NCBI RefSeq assembly: GCF_037943105.1
Contig: NZ_CP149803.1
Coordinates: 186,001-250,000, forward strand
Direction of reading: 5' to 3'
DNA: 64,000 bases
Origin: Pseudomonas sp. TMP9
Lineage (GTDB): Bacteria; Pseudomonadota; Gammaproteobacteria; Pseudomonadales; Pseudomonadaceae
Each line of letters begins with the position of its first letter. Position 1 is the stretch's first letter. The position numbers and the translations under genes are program-made. The notes beneath the pieces are model-generated. The model had not been told where the DNA came from and ran no database searches. It saw only the letters and a list, made by a program, of their open reading frames with translations. Positions 40,169-47,655 of the stretch are shown piece after piece.

Positions 40169-40618
40169 TTAGCGCAAGGCAAGGATCGCGTTCCAGTGCT
40201 CAGCGCTTACCGGCATGACCGAGAGGCGGCTGCCTTTTTGTACCAGTGGTAAATCCACCAAGGCACTTTGGCTTTTCAGCTGCGCCAGAGGAATGATGCG
40301 TTTGAACGCTTCGGCAAACGCCACATCGACTGCACTCCACGGGTTTTTGTCGGCACTGGCCTTGGCGTCGAAATAGTGGCTGTCAGGCGCAAGCGCCGTG
40401 GGGTCGGGGTATTGTGGCGTGGTAATACGGCCAATGCCGGCAATTCCTGGCTCGGGGCAACTGGAGTGGTAAAAGAAAAATAAATCCCCGGCTTGCATGC
40501 TGCGCAGGAAGTTTCGCGCTTGGTAATTGCGCACGCCATCCCAGCGGGTTTGCTCAAGACGTTGCAGGTCGCGGATCGATAGCTCGTCGGGTTCCGACTT
40601 CATTAACCAATAAGGCAT
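40169..40618 (-). CDS. EVE domain protein
   Basis: A 149-residue single-domain protein starting MPYWLMKSEPDELSIRDL, with WDGVRNYQARNFLRSMQAGDLFFFYHSS, the hallmark of the EVE fold related to PUA/YTH domains. Family members bind modified nucleobases, and some EVE proteins are tied to modified-DNA restriction, but single-domain ones in Proteobacteria have an unsettled role. It is minus-strand, 550 bases downstream of fthC with the small membrane peptide gene in between on the other strand. Confidence 0.93.
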   Translation of the reverse strand: MPYWLMKSEPDELSIRDLQRLEQTRWDGVRNYQARNFLRSMQAGDLFFFYHSSCPEPGIAGIGRITTPQYPDPTALAPDSHYFDAKASADKNPWSAVDVAFAEAFKRIIPLAQLKSQSALVDLPLVQKGSRLSVMPVSAEHWNAILALR

Positions 40619-40786
40619 GAACTTTGCTCTTGGGTTCTGGTCCTTTGCCGGGCTTCGCTCGTCTGCGCCGTTTTGCTATGCAACTGCATGGGCAAATGGG
40701 CTGTGCGGACGGCCGCCGTTGCTGGACCTATAACAATAATTGCCGCGGATACACCGCGCGCTATGCCTTGAAGGGGGAGGCATTCG

Positions 40787-40918
40787 ATGAAACGTAAACC
40801 TGATGTGTTGTGGGTATTGGTGATTCTGTTCAGCTTGGGCATGGTAACCACTGGTTACACCCAGAGCCTGTGGGACCGCCAACCCGTGCCGGTTACGCAG
40901 CCGAACGTGGCGCGCTGA
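40787..40918 (+). CDS. 43-residue single-span membrane peptide
   Basis: ATG 40787 to TGA 40916-40918 encodes 43 residues, MKRKPDVLWVLVILFSLGM and onward, ending QPNVAR. The start has a strong ribosome site (GGGGGAGG, five bases spacing). A basic N-terminus followed by one hydrophobic helix (about 7-24) suggests a cytoplasmic-in small membrane protein. I believe similar short peptides are conserved at this position in Pseudomonas, but that needs checking. Function unknown. The gene is easily missed because of its size. Confidence 0.72.
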   Translation: MKRKPDVLWVLVILFSLGMVTTGYTQSLWDRQPVPVTQPNVAR

Positions 40919-40959
40919 ACCGGCGCTGTACCGCAGGGACGCGGTGCCTTCTTCGCGGG

Positions 40960-41556
40960 TTAATACCACGCCTTATTGGTCACGGTGCCTTGCAGGGGTA
41001 CATCCCAACGGGCCATGTTCAGTTTTTCAACCTGCTGACATTCATGGGCCAGGCCCAGCAGTGTCGGCTTGTGCCCATTTTTGCGCAGGCGGCGATACGC
41101 CAGGCTGCGGTCGTAAAACCCACCGCCCATACCCAGCCGTCCACCGTGGCGATCGAAACCGACCAGCGGCAGCAAGAGCACGTCCAGTGTCCATACCTTG
41201 CGTTGTTGTTTGCTGTTGCGCCGGGGTTCAAAGATGCCAAAGCGATTTTTGTACATGGCTTCGCCCGGGCGGATGCGTTGAAAGACCATTTTGCTCCGCG
41301 GCCAAGGGCTGAGCACCGGCAAATAAGTCGCTTTGCCGCGGTGCTGCGCCGCCTGCAGGAGGAGGCGTGGGTCGATCTCACCATCGTTGGCTAAGTACAG
41401 GGCGATGTGCCGCGCGCGGCGAAACAGCGGGTGCTGCGCCAGTTGTTTGTACACACCTTGGGCGGCTTGGCGTTGGGCGTGACGGCTGAGTGCGCGGCGT
41501 TGCGTACGCAGGTGGCGGCGCAGTTGCACACGGCTAAGGGTTGTTAGATCAAGCAT
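40960..41556 (-). CDS. fthC: 5-formyltetrahydrofolate cyclo-ligase
   Basis: A 198-residue protein of the ygfA/fthC family that converts 5-formyl-THF to 5,10-methenyl-THF using ATP. Key stretches are LRRHLRTQRRALS at the N-terminus, LPLVGFDRHGGRLGMGGGFYDRSLA (the phosphate-binding region, about 130-155) and the C-terminal DVPLQGTVTNK. No clear ribosome site precedes ATG 41556, so the start is less certain. It lies 49 bases downstream of the 6S RNA on the same strand, the same ssrS-ygfA order as in E. coli, where both can share a transcript. Confidence 0.93.
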   Translation of the reverse strand: MLDLTTLSRVQLRRHLRTQRRALSRHAQRQAAQGVYKQLAQHPLFRRARHIALYLANDGEIDPRLLLQAAQHRGKATYLPVLSPWPRSKMVFQRIRPGEAMYKNRFGIFEPRRNSKQQRKVWTLDVLLLPLVGFDRHGGRLGMGGGFYDRSLAYRRLRKNGHKPTLLGLAHECQQVEKLNMARWDVPLQGTVTNKAWY

Positions 41557-41604
41557 GGGGTATTGCTGGAACAGTTGCCACGGACGGGCAACCGGTCGGT
41601 AAAG

Positions 41605-41783
41605 ATGACTCCCCGACGTGCCGCTGTCGGCTTGGCCCTTGAACCCGAAAGTTCAAGGTGGAGGTTGCAGGAAACTTTAAGGCTTTCCGTCGAGCGGACA
41701 TGCACACCAGTTTCAACTTGCAACCCCCAGGGTTGTGCGAATCGGCTCAGGGACATCACCAACTGGCGCACACTTCAGGGAGC
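41605..41783 (-). ncRNA. ssrS: 6S RNA
   Basis: About 179 bases with the characteristic 6S features read on the minus strand: GTCCCTGAGCCGAT in the 5' part, the AAGCCTTAAA segment, then ACCTTGAAC, a CTTTCGG turn and GGGTTCAAGGGCC near the 3' part. The ends pair as CTCCCTGA (41782-41775) with TCGGGGAG (41616-41609), forming the closing stem of the long hairpin that mimics an open promoter and binds sigma-70 polymerase. Location between zapA and the folate cyclo-ligase gene is the conserved one. Exact ends are set from the stem and the promoter. Confidence 0.94.
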
Positions 41784-41789
41784 GGGACC

Positions 41790-41818
41790 AGTATACCGCA
41801 AAGCGCGGGCATGCAATC
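41790..41818 (-). promoter_or_regulatory. 6S RNA promoter
   Basis: TATACT (41795-41790 on the minus strand) is a near-consensus -10 about seven bases before the 6S 5' end. Upstream, GATTGC/TTGCAT (41818-41811) offers a -35 at 15-17 bases spacing. The whole element is squeezed between the zapA stop and the RNA start. Confidence 0.65.
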
Positions 41819-41825
41819 AGCTGCC

Positions 41826-42131
41826 TTACTCATCGGCGTCCTTAGCCAGCGCGCTGTCGACACGATTAAGCAGGCTGCGCAGCTGCTCACGGTTGCTGCC
41901 GGCCTGCTGGTCAAGGTGTTGCTGTTTGTGTAGCAGGTCATGGGTGATATTCAGCGCGGCCATCACGGCAACACGGTCAGCGCCAATAACTTTGCCGCTT
42001 AAGCGGATCTCGCGCATCTTGCCATCCAGATAGCGCGCGGCGTTTTCCAGATTGCTGCGTTCATCGCTCGGGCAAGCGATGCAATATTCTTTGTCCATGA
42101 TCTGGACGGTCAAGGTGTTCGACTGAGTCAT
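41826..42131 (-). CDS. zapA: Cell division protein ZapA
   Basis: A 101-residue FtsZ-associated protein. The N-terminal beta-alpha domain begins TLTVQIMDKEYCIACPSDERSNLENAARYLDGKMREIR, a standard ZapA opening, and the C-terminal half is a coiled coil (about 55-98) used for tetramer formation. It crosslinks FtsZ filaments at the division ring. Its ATG shares an A with the stop of the upstream small coiled-coil gene (TAATG), so the two are coupled. 6S RNA follows directly. Confidence 0.95.
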   Translation of the reverse strand: MTQSNTLTVQIMDKEYCIACPSDERSNLENAARYLDGKMREIRLSGKVIGADRVAVMAALNITHDLLHKQQHLDQQAGSNREQLRSLLNRVDSALAKDADE

Positions 42132-42337
42132 TAATCCTGCTCCAAGGCCTTAAGGCGCGAAATCATGGATTCGACCTTATGCCGGGCCATTTCGTTCTTT
42201 TCAATTAAGTGGGCACGTTCTTCGCGCCAAGCCTTTTCGCTTTTCAGAAGCTGTCGGTTGTGCGCCTTGAGCTCCTCGGCCCGCTGGATCAGCAAGTCCA
42301 ACTTGGTCGTAAGCGCCTGCAGGTCGACGTCTTCCAT
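42131..42337 (-). CDS. Small coiled-coil protein (TIGR02449 family)
   Basis: A 68-residue protein starting MEDVDLQALTTKLDLLIQRAEELKAHNRQLL, entirely helical with a heptad pattern. I recognise it as the TIGR02449 family that sits directly before zapA in Pseudomonas and resembles ZapB in size and coiled-coil character. The TAATG junction couples it to zapA, so a joint role at the division septum is a reasonable inference, not established. It is divergent from ygfB across 283 bases. Confidence 0.87.
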   Translation of the reverse strand: MEDVDLQALTTKLDLLIQRAEELKAHNRQLLKSEKAWREERAHLIEKNEMARHKVESMISRLKALEQD

Positions 42338-42620
42338 GGTTCTCTACTCATGCGTGGTGAATGGGCTGGCAGGTGAAAATAGCGTCTTTATGCCATCTTC
42401 GACAGTAATGGGCGCCACAGGGTGCGACAACGTGCCGGTTTTGCTCTGTCTATACGTGGGGTTGATGCAGTTCACCCCAGGATCACAGGTGGTGATTGCC
42501 GGGGCCGAGGTGCAAATGGTACGTGCCCGTCGAGCCGCATGAATAGTCTTGGTACCCTTGCCGATGCTAGGATACAGGGCCTCCATTCTAGTGATTGCGC
42601 AGCTTTGCGCCTAGTTATCT

Positions 42621-43175
42621 ATGCCAACTTCGAATTCGCCGTATTCCGCTTTTTCTGCCCTGCTTGCCAGCAGCGGTCACACCATTTCCCCTGCTGAATT
42701 GCACGGCCTGCTGCTCGGCCGGAGTTGCGCTGGCGCCGGCTTTGAGATCGACTCTTGGCTGGTGGATGCCGCCGAACTGCTCGGCGCCGCGCCGGAAGAT
42801 ACGGTGCGTCAAGCGCTGATCGGCCTGCAGGAAATGGTCAAGGGCGAACTGACCAGTAATGACGTCACCGTGGTGCTGTTATTGCCCAACGACGATGCGG
42901 CCTTGAGCGAGCGCGCTGTGGCACTGGGGCAATGGTGCCAAGGTTTCCTCGGAGGCTTTGGTTTGACCGCCCGTGACCGCGCCCTCAGTGCGGAAGCCAT
43001 GGAAGTGCTGCAAGACCTTTCAGCCATAGCCCAGGTGCAGAACGCCTTGGAAGAATCGGAAGACGGCGAAACGGACTACATGGAAGTGATGGAGTACCTG
43101 CGCGTTGCCCCGCTGCTGCTGTTCAGCGAATGCGCCAAACCTGAAGCGGCTGCGGCCAAACCGTCGCTGCATTGA
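42621..43175 (+). CDS. ygfB: UPF0149 family protein YgfB
   Basis: A 184-residue helical protein with [17 protein letters not shown] near the N-terminus, [14 protein letters not shown] in the middle and [19 protein letters not shown] near the end, all UPF0149/YgfB hallmarks. In P. aeruginosa YgfB has been linked to repression of ampDh3 and beta-lactam resistance through AlpA; this is literature knowledge for the family member there. It precedes pepP by 49 bases, and ygfB-pepP-ubiH is a conserved order also found in E. coli. A preceding 280-base region shows no other convincing gene. Confidence 0.93.
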   Translation: MPTSNSPYSAFSALLASSGHTISPAELHGLLLGRSCAGAGFEIDSWLVDAAELLGAAPEDTVRQALIGLQEMVKGELTSNDVTVVLLLPNDDAALSERAVALGQWCQGFLGGFGLTARDRALSAEAMEVLQDLSAIAQVQNALEESEDGETDYMEVMEYLRVAPLLLFSECAKPEAAAAKPSLH

Positions 43176-43224
43176 TTTTCACGTTACCTGTTTTCAGGTA
43201 TTCAGAAGTGGACCCACTCTGCCC

Positions 43225-44559
43225 ATGATCAGCATCCCCAAGTCGGAATACGCCCGTCGGCGCAAGGCGCTGATGGCGCAGATGGAACCCAACAGCATCG
43301 CGATTTTGCCGGCCGCGCCGGTGTATATCCGCAACCGCGATGTTGAGCACATCTACCGCCAAGATAGCGACTTTCAGTACCTCTCCGGCTTCCCTGAGCC
43401 GGAAGCGGTGATTGCGTTGATTCCGGGTCGTGAACATGGCGAGTACGTTTTGTTTTGCCGTGAGCGTGATCCGCTAAGGGAAATGTGGGACGGCCTGCGC
43501 GCCGGCCAGGATGGCGCCATCAGCCACTACGGTGCCGATGACGCTTTTCCGATTGGCGATATTGATGACATTTTGCCGGGGCTTATTGAGGGGCGTGATC
43601 GGGTCTACTCCTCCATGGGCACTCACCATGAGTTTGACCGCCAGCTGATGGAGTGGATCAACGTGATCCGCTCCAAAGCGCGGCAGGGCGCCACGCCGCC
43701 CAATGAGTTCGTCACCCTTGAGCATCTGTTGCATGACCTGCGCCTGTACAAGTCGGCGGCCGAAATTAAGGTGATGAAGGAAGCGGCAGATATCTCCTGT
43801 CGCGCCCATGTGCGGGCTATGCAGGCCAGCCGCGCCGGGCTGTCTGAGTACCACCTGGAAGCCGAGCTGGATTACGAGTTCCGCAAGGGCGGGGCGAAAA
43901 TGCCGGCGTATGGCTCCATCGTCGCGGCGGGCAAGAATGCCTGCATCTTGCATTACCGCGAGAACGACGCGGCACTCAAAGACGGCGATCTGGTGCTGAT
44001 TGATGCCGGTTGCGAGATCGACTGCTATGCCAGCGATATCACCCGTACCTTTCCCGTTAGCGGCGTATTTTCCCCTGAGCAAAAAGCCATCTACGAGCTG
44101 GTGCTGGCCGCTCAAGAAGCCGCCTTTAAAGAAATCGGTCCGGGAAAACACTGGAACCAGGCTCACGAAGCCACGGTGCAGGTAATCACCGCTGGGCTGG
44201 TTGAGCTGGGCCTGCTGCAGGGCGAGGTCGATGCGCTGATCGCCAGCGAGGCCTATAAACCGTTTTATATGCACCGTGCCGGGCATTGGCTGGGCATGGA
44301 TGTGCACGATGTCGGTGAGTACAAGGTGGGCGGCGAATGGCGCGAGCTAGAAGTCGGCATGGCCATGACGGTTGAACCCGGCATTTACATCGCAGTGGAC
44401 AATCAAGACGTGGCGAAGAAGTGGCGCGGCATCGGTGTGCGCATTGAGGATGATGTGGTGGTGACTAAAGCCGGCTGCGACATCCTCACCGGCGGCGTGC
44501 CGAAAACCGTCGCCGAGATCGAAGCACTTATGGCTGCGGCTCGCAGCGAGGCGGCTTAG
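43225..44559 (+). CDS. pepP: Xaa-Pro aminopeptidase P
   Basis: A 444-residue metalloprotease that removes an N-terminal residue preceding proline. The pita-bread C-terminal domain carries the dimetal ligands: the two aspartates in LIDAGCEIDCYASDITRTFPV, the histidine in HRAGHWLGMDVHDVG, and glutamates in TVEPGIYI and RIEDDVVVT. The N-terminal domain (1-175) begins MISIPKSEYARRRKALM. The ATG at 43225 gives the family length. ubiH starts three bases after the stop, continuing the operon. Confidence 0.97.
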   Translation: MISIPKSEYARRRKALMAQMEPNSIAILPAAPVYIRNRDVEHIYRQDSDFQYLSGFPEPEAVIALIPGREHGEYVLFCRERDPLREMWDGLRAGQDGAISHYGADDAFPIGDIDDILPGLIEGRDRVYSSMGTHHEFDRQLMEWINVIRSKARQGATPPNEFVTLEHLLHDLRLYKSAAEIKVMKEAADISCRAHVRAMQASRAGLSEYHLEAELDYEFRKGGAKMPAYGSIVAAGKNACILHYRENDAALKDGDLVLIDAGCEIDCYASDITRTFPVSGVFSPEQKAIYELVLAAQEAAFKEIGPGKHWNQAHEATVQVITAGLVELGLLQGEVDALIASEAYKPFYMHRAGHWLGMDVHDVGEYKVGGEWRELEVGMAMTVEPGIYIAVDNQDVAKKWRGIGVRIEDDVVVTKAGCDILTGGVPKTVAEIEALMAAARSEAA

Positions 44560-44562
44560 GGC

Positions 44563-45741
44563 ATGCATCAGGTGGATATCGCGATTATTGGTGGCGGCCT
44601 TGTGGGTGCCAGTTTGGCCATGGCTCTGCAGGGCGAAGCCAAGCAGCGCGGCTGGCGTATTTGTCTGATCGAACCGTTCACCCCGGGCAATGCTTACCAG
44701 CCGAGCTACGACGCCCGCTCCACTGCCCTGTCATTCGGCTCGCAGCAAATTTATCAACGCCTTGGCCTGTGGCAGCAGATCAGCCCGCGCGCTGAGCCGA
44801 TCAAACAGATTCACGTCTCCGACCGTGGCCGCTTTGCCGCTGCACGCTTAAGCGCTGAAGAAGAGGGCGTGCCGGCGCTGGGCTATGTGGTGGAAAACGC
44901 CTGGCTCGGTGAGTGCCTGTGGCAGGCGCTGGACCCAGACGTAGTGAGCTGGCGCAGCCCCGCCCATGTCACGCGCATGCAAGCGCTAGCAGAGGGTTAC
45001 CAGCTGACCCTGGATGACGGCAGCGAGATTGAGTGCGGCCTGGCCATTCTGGCTGAGGGTGGTCGCTCTTGTTTGCGTGAGCAGCTGGGTATTGCGGTCA
45101 GTAGCATGCCCTATGGCCAGAGTGCGTTGATCGCCAACGTCAGCCCGCAGGATGCGCACAACGGTCTGGCTTTTGAGCGCTTTACCGAAGAAGGGCCGAT
45201 GGCGATGTTGCCGCTGGCGGATAACCGCTGCGCGTTGGTCTGGACCCGCGCCACGTCGGAAGCTGAGCGCTTAATGCAGCTCGACGATGCAGCGTTTCTA
45301 CGTGAACTGCAGCAGGCCTTTGGTTACCGCCTAGGCAGCCTGCGCCAAGTCGGCACGCGGCATCTCTACTCGCTGGCCCTGACGGCGGCGCAGGAGCAAG
45401 TGCGTCAGCATTTGGTGGTGCTGGGTAATGCGGCGCACAGTCTGCACCCGATTGCCGGTCAGGGCTTTAATTTGTCGCTACGCGACACCTGGGGGCTGGC
45501 TGAAGCCTTGCTGCAAAGCACCGCCCCGCTGGGCGATCTGGCCACCTTGCAGCGTTATTTGAGCAGCCAGCAGAGCGATCAGCAGCTCACCGTGGGTTTC
45601 TCTGACCAGGTCACCCGTCTGTTTAGCACCGGCCAGCCACTGCTGGCAGCCGGCCGCAATCTCGGTTTGTTAGGCCTTGATCTGCTACCGCCGGCTAAAC
45701 GCTGGTTTGCCCGCCAAGCCATGGGCCTTGGCACCCGTTAG
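44563..45741 (+). CDS. ubiH: 2-octaprenyl-6-methoxyphenol hydroxylase
   Basis: A 392-residue FAD-dependent monooxygenase of ubiquinone synthesis. The dinucleotide fold IAIIGGGLVGASLAMAL starts the protein; YDARSTALSFGSQQIYQRLGLW and the late GNAAHSLHPIAGQGFNLSLRD are the UbiH/COQ6 signature. It hydroxylates C5 or C1 of the benzoquinol ring. It begins three bases after pepP and is followed 12 bases later by the DUF4442 gene and then a second hydroxylase, so it is probably one operon from ygfB or pepP onward. Confidence 0.95.
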   Translation: MHQVDIAIIGGGLVGASLAMALQGEAKQRGWRICLIEPFTPGNAYQPSYDARSTALSFGSQQIYQRLGLWQQISPRAEPIKQIHVSDRGRFAAARLSAEEEGVPALGYVVENAWLGECLWQALDPDVVSWRSPAHVTRMQALAEGYQLTLDDGSEIECGLAILAEGGRSCLREQLGIAVSSMPYGQSALIANVSPQDAHNGLAFERFTEEGPMAMLPLADNRCALVWTRATSEAERLMQLDDAAFLRELQQAFGYRLGSLRQVGTRHLYSLALTAAQEQVRQHLVVLGNAAHSLHPIAGQGFNLSLRDTWGLAEALLQSTAPLGDLATLQRYLSSQQSDQQLTVGFSDQVTRLFSTGQPLLAAGRNLGLLGLDLLPPAKRWFARQAMGLGTR

Positions 45742-45753
45742 GAGCAATGACTG

Positions 45754-46236
45754 ATGTCGGCAAAAAAACTGGCGCGCAAAGCACGGCTGCTGCGCTGGGC
45801 GATGAACCTGTATCCGCCTTATTTAGGCGCGGGTGTACGGGTGCGGCAGATCAGCGCGGACTTCCGTCAGGTGCAGGTGAAAATGGGTTTGGGCTGGTAT
45901 AACCGTAACTATGTTGGCACCCAGTTTGGGGGCAGTTTGTACTCAATGACTGACCCGTTTTTTATGCTGATGATCATGGAAAACCTCGGCCGCGATTTTA
46001 TCGTCTGGGACAAAGCCGCCCGCATCGACTTTATCGCCCCCGGCAAAGGCCCGGTGTATGCCGACTTCAGCATCGACGAGCAGTTACTCGACGATATTCG
46101 TACGCACACTGCAGACGGTGATAAGTACCTGCCCGAACTGCACGTAAACGTACGCGATAGCAGCGGCACCTTGGTGGCGCGGGTGCACAAGACTCTGTAT
46201 GTGCGGCTTAAACCGCGCGCTCGGCAGGTAGTCTGA
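45754..46236 (+). CDS. DUF4442 hotdog-fold protein
   Basis: A 160-residue protein with the DUF4442 pattern: LRWAMNLYPPYLGAGVRVRQIS, YNRNYVGTQFGGSLYSMTDPFFMLM (the hotdog helix region) and a C-terminal ARVHKTLYVRLKP. It is related to acyl-CoA thioesterases but lacks an obvious catalytic acid in the usual place (GGSLYSMTD), so activity is uncertain. It lies between two ubiquinone hydroxylase genes, 12 and 14 bases from them, which suggests a role linked to quinone or lipid metabolism. Confidence 0.88.
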   Translation: MSAKKLARKARLLRWAMNLYPPYLGAGVRVRQISADFRQVQVKMGLGWYNRNYVGTQFGGSLYSMTDPFFMLMIMENLGRDFIVWDKAARIDFIAPGKGPVYADFSIDEQLLDDIRTHTADGDKYLPELHVNVRDSSGTLVARVHKTLYVRLKPRARQVV

Positions 46237-46250
46237 ATAAGGAACATGTG

Positions 46251-47468
46251 ATGCACGCGGATCTGATCATTGTCGGCGCAGGAATGGTGGGCAGCGCCCT
46301 GGCGTTGGCCCTGCAGGATCAAGGCCTGGAAATTCTCCTAGTCGATGGCGGCCCGCTGAGCGTTAAACCGTTCGATCCGCACGCCGCCTTTGAGCCTCGG
46401 GTCAGTGCCCTGTCGGGGGCTAGCCAGCGCATTCTTGAACGCCTAGGGGTGTGGACTGGCATCGCCGCGCGACGCACCAGCCCTTACGGCGACATGCAGG
46501 TGTGGGACGGTTCGGGCACCGGGCACATCCACTTCAGTGCAGCCAGTGTGCATGCCGAGGTGCTCGGTCATATCGTCGAAAACCGCGTGGTGCAGGATGC
46601 CCTGCTCGAACGCTTGCATGACAGCTCGATTGGCCTGTTGGCCAACGCCCGCGTCGAGCAATTACGCCGCTCCGGCGATGACTGGTTGCTCAGCTTAAAA
46701 GACGGTCGCGAACTGCGCGCGCCCTTGCTGATTGCTGCTGACGGCGCCAACTCAGCTATCCGCCGCCTGGCCGGTTGCGCTACCCGCGAATGGGATTACC
46801 TGCACCACGCGATTATCACCAGCGTGCGCTGCAGCAAACCTCATCAAGCCACCGCCTGGCAGCGGTTTACCGATGACGGGCCGTTGGCTTTTTTGCCGTT
46901 GGCCGGCCCTGCGGGCGAACACTGGTGCTCGATTGTGTGGTCGGTCACCCCGGTTGAGGCTGAGCGGCTGATGGCGTTGGATGATGCAGGTTTTCGCCGT
47001 GCCTTAGGCTTTGCCTTCGAGCATCGCCTCGGTGAGGTGCTGCAGGCTGATGCACGGCTGTGCATCCCGCTGCGCCAACGCCACGCTAAACGCTACATTG
47101 AAGACGGCTTGGCGTTGATCGGCGACGCTGCGCACAGCATTCATCCGCTGGCCGGACAAGGCGTCAACTTGGGCTTTCTTGATGTGGCGGTGCTGGCGGA
47201 AGTGTTACTGCACGCCATTCAGCGCGGTGAACGCCTGAGTGATGTGAAAGTGCTGAGCCGCTATGAGCGCCGGCGCATGCCACACAACTTGGCGATGATG
47301 GCGGCGATGGAGGGTTTTCAGCGCTTATTCCAAGCCGACCCATTGCCGCTTCGTCTGCTGCGCAACAGCGGCTTGAACTGGGTGGATGGCTTGCCGGAAG
47401 CCAAGGCTGTGTTTGTCCGTCAGGCGCTTGGCCTGTCGGGCGATTTGCCGGATTTGGCGCGGGCCTAA
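46251..47468 (+). CDS. UbiH/UbiI-family FAD monooxygenase
   Basis: A 405-residue paralogue of UbiH with LIIVGAGMVGSALALALQDQG at the N-terminus, FEPRVSALSGASQRILERLGVW and LIGDAAHSIHPLAGQGVNLGFLDVA. The order matches the visC/ubiI position in E. coli (ygfB-pepP-ubiH-ubiI), so it probably hydroxylates C5 of the quinone ring, but UbiI, UbiF and UbiM cannot be told apart by eye. AAGGA precedes the ATG at 46251. It is the last gene of the run; a repeat and an opposite-strand terminator follow. Confidence 0.9.
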   Translation: MHADLIIVGAGMVGSALALALQDQGLEILLVDGGPLSVKPFDPHAAFEPRVSALSGASQRILERLGVWTGIAARRTSPYGDMQVWDGSGTGHIHFSAASVHAEVLGHIVENRVVQDALLERLHDSSIGLLANARVEQLRRSGDDWLLSLKDGRELRAPLLIAADGANSAIRRLAGCATREWDYLHHAIITSVRCSKPHQATAWQRFTDDGPLAFLPLAGPAGEHWCSIVWSVTPVEAERLMALDDAGFRRALGFAFEHRLGEVLQADARLCIPLRQRHAKRYIEDGLALIGDAAHSIHPLAGQGVNLGFLDVAVLAEVLLHAIQRGERLSDVKVLSRYERRRMPHNLAMMAAMEGFQRLFQADPLPLRLLRNSGLNWVDGLPEAKAVFVRQALGLSGDLPDLARA

Positions 47469-47539
47469 CCCTGCACATAATGCTGCGCATTACGCCGATG
47501 GTGGGTTGCGCCGAGTCCTGCGTGGCGTCATATCGGTAA

Positions 47540-47580
47540 GGGTGGCGCGCGGCTAACCTGCGCGGCCCGCCCCACCCTAC
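47540..47580. repeat. REP-like palindromic repeat
   Basis: GGGTGGCGCGCGGCTAACC and its flank end in CCGCCCCACCCTAC, giving GGGTGG/CCACCC outer arms around a GC-rich core. The wording (GTAGGGTGG on the minus strand, GGCTAACC inside) resembles extragenic repeats common in Pseudomonas genomes. It lies between two convergent transcription units. Confidence 0.5.
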
Positions 47581-47593
47581 AAAAGCCATATGC

Positions 47594-47621
47594 AAAAAAA
47601 GCCCGGCGCTGAGGCCGGGCT
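47594..47621 (-). terminator. Intrinsic terminator of the dctPQM operon
   Basis: Read on the minus strand, AGCCCGGC, a six-base loop and GCCGGGCT are followed by seven T residues. It is about 35 bases after the dctM stop and ends the TRAP transporter operon. Confidence 0.88.
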
Positions 47622-47655
47622 AAACGTGTGCAGGGAAGTACGCGCGCAGTTGCAG

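Noticed and set aside
42344..42586. 80-codon minus-strand frame between the TIGR02449 gene and ygfB
   Set aside because: Thr/Pro/Cys-rich composition, no ribosome site and no recognisable family; it overlaps the likely ygfB promoter region. Conservation could be checked, but I do not support it as a gene.
43474..44307. 277-codon frame antisense to pepP
   Set aside because: Shadow of pepP; no ribosome site and no recognisable domain.
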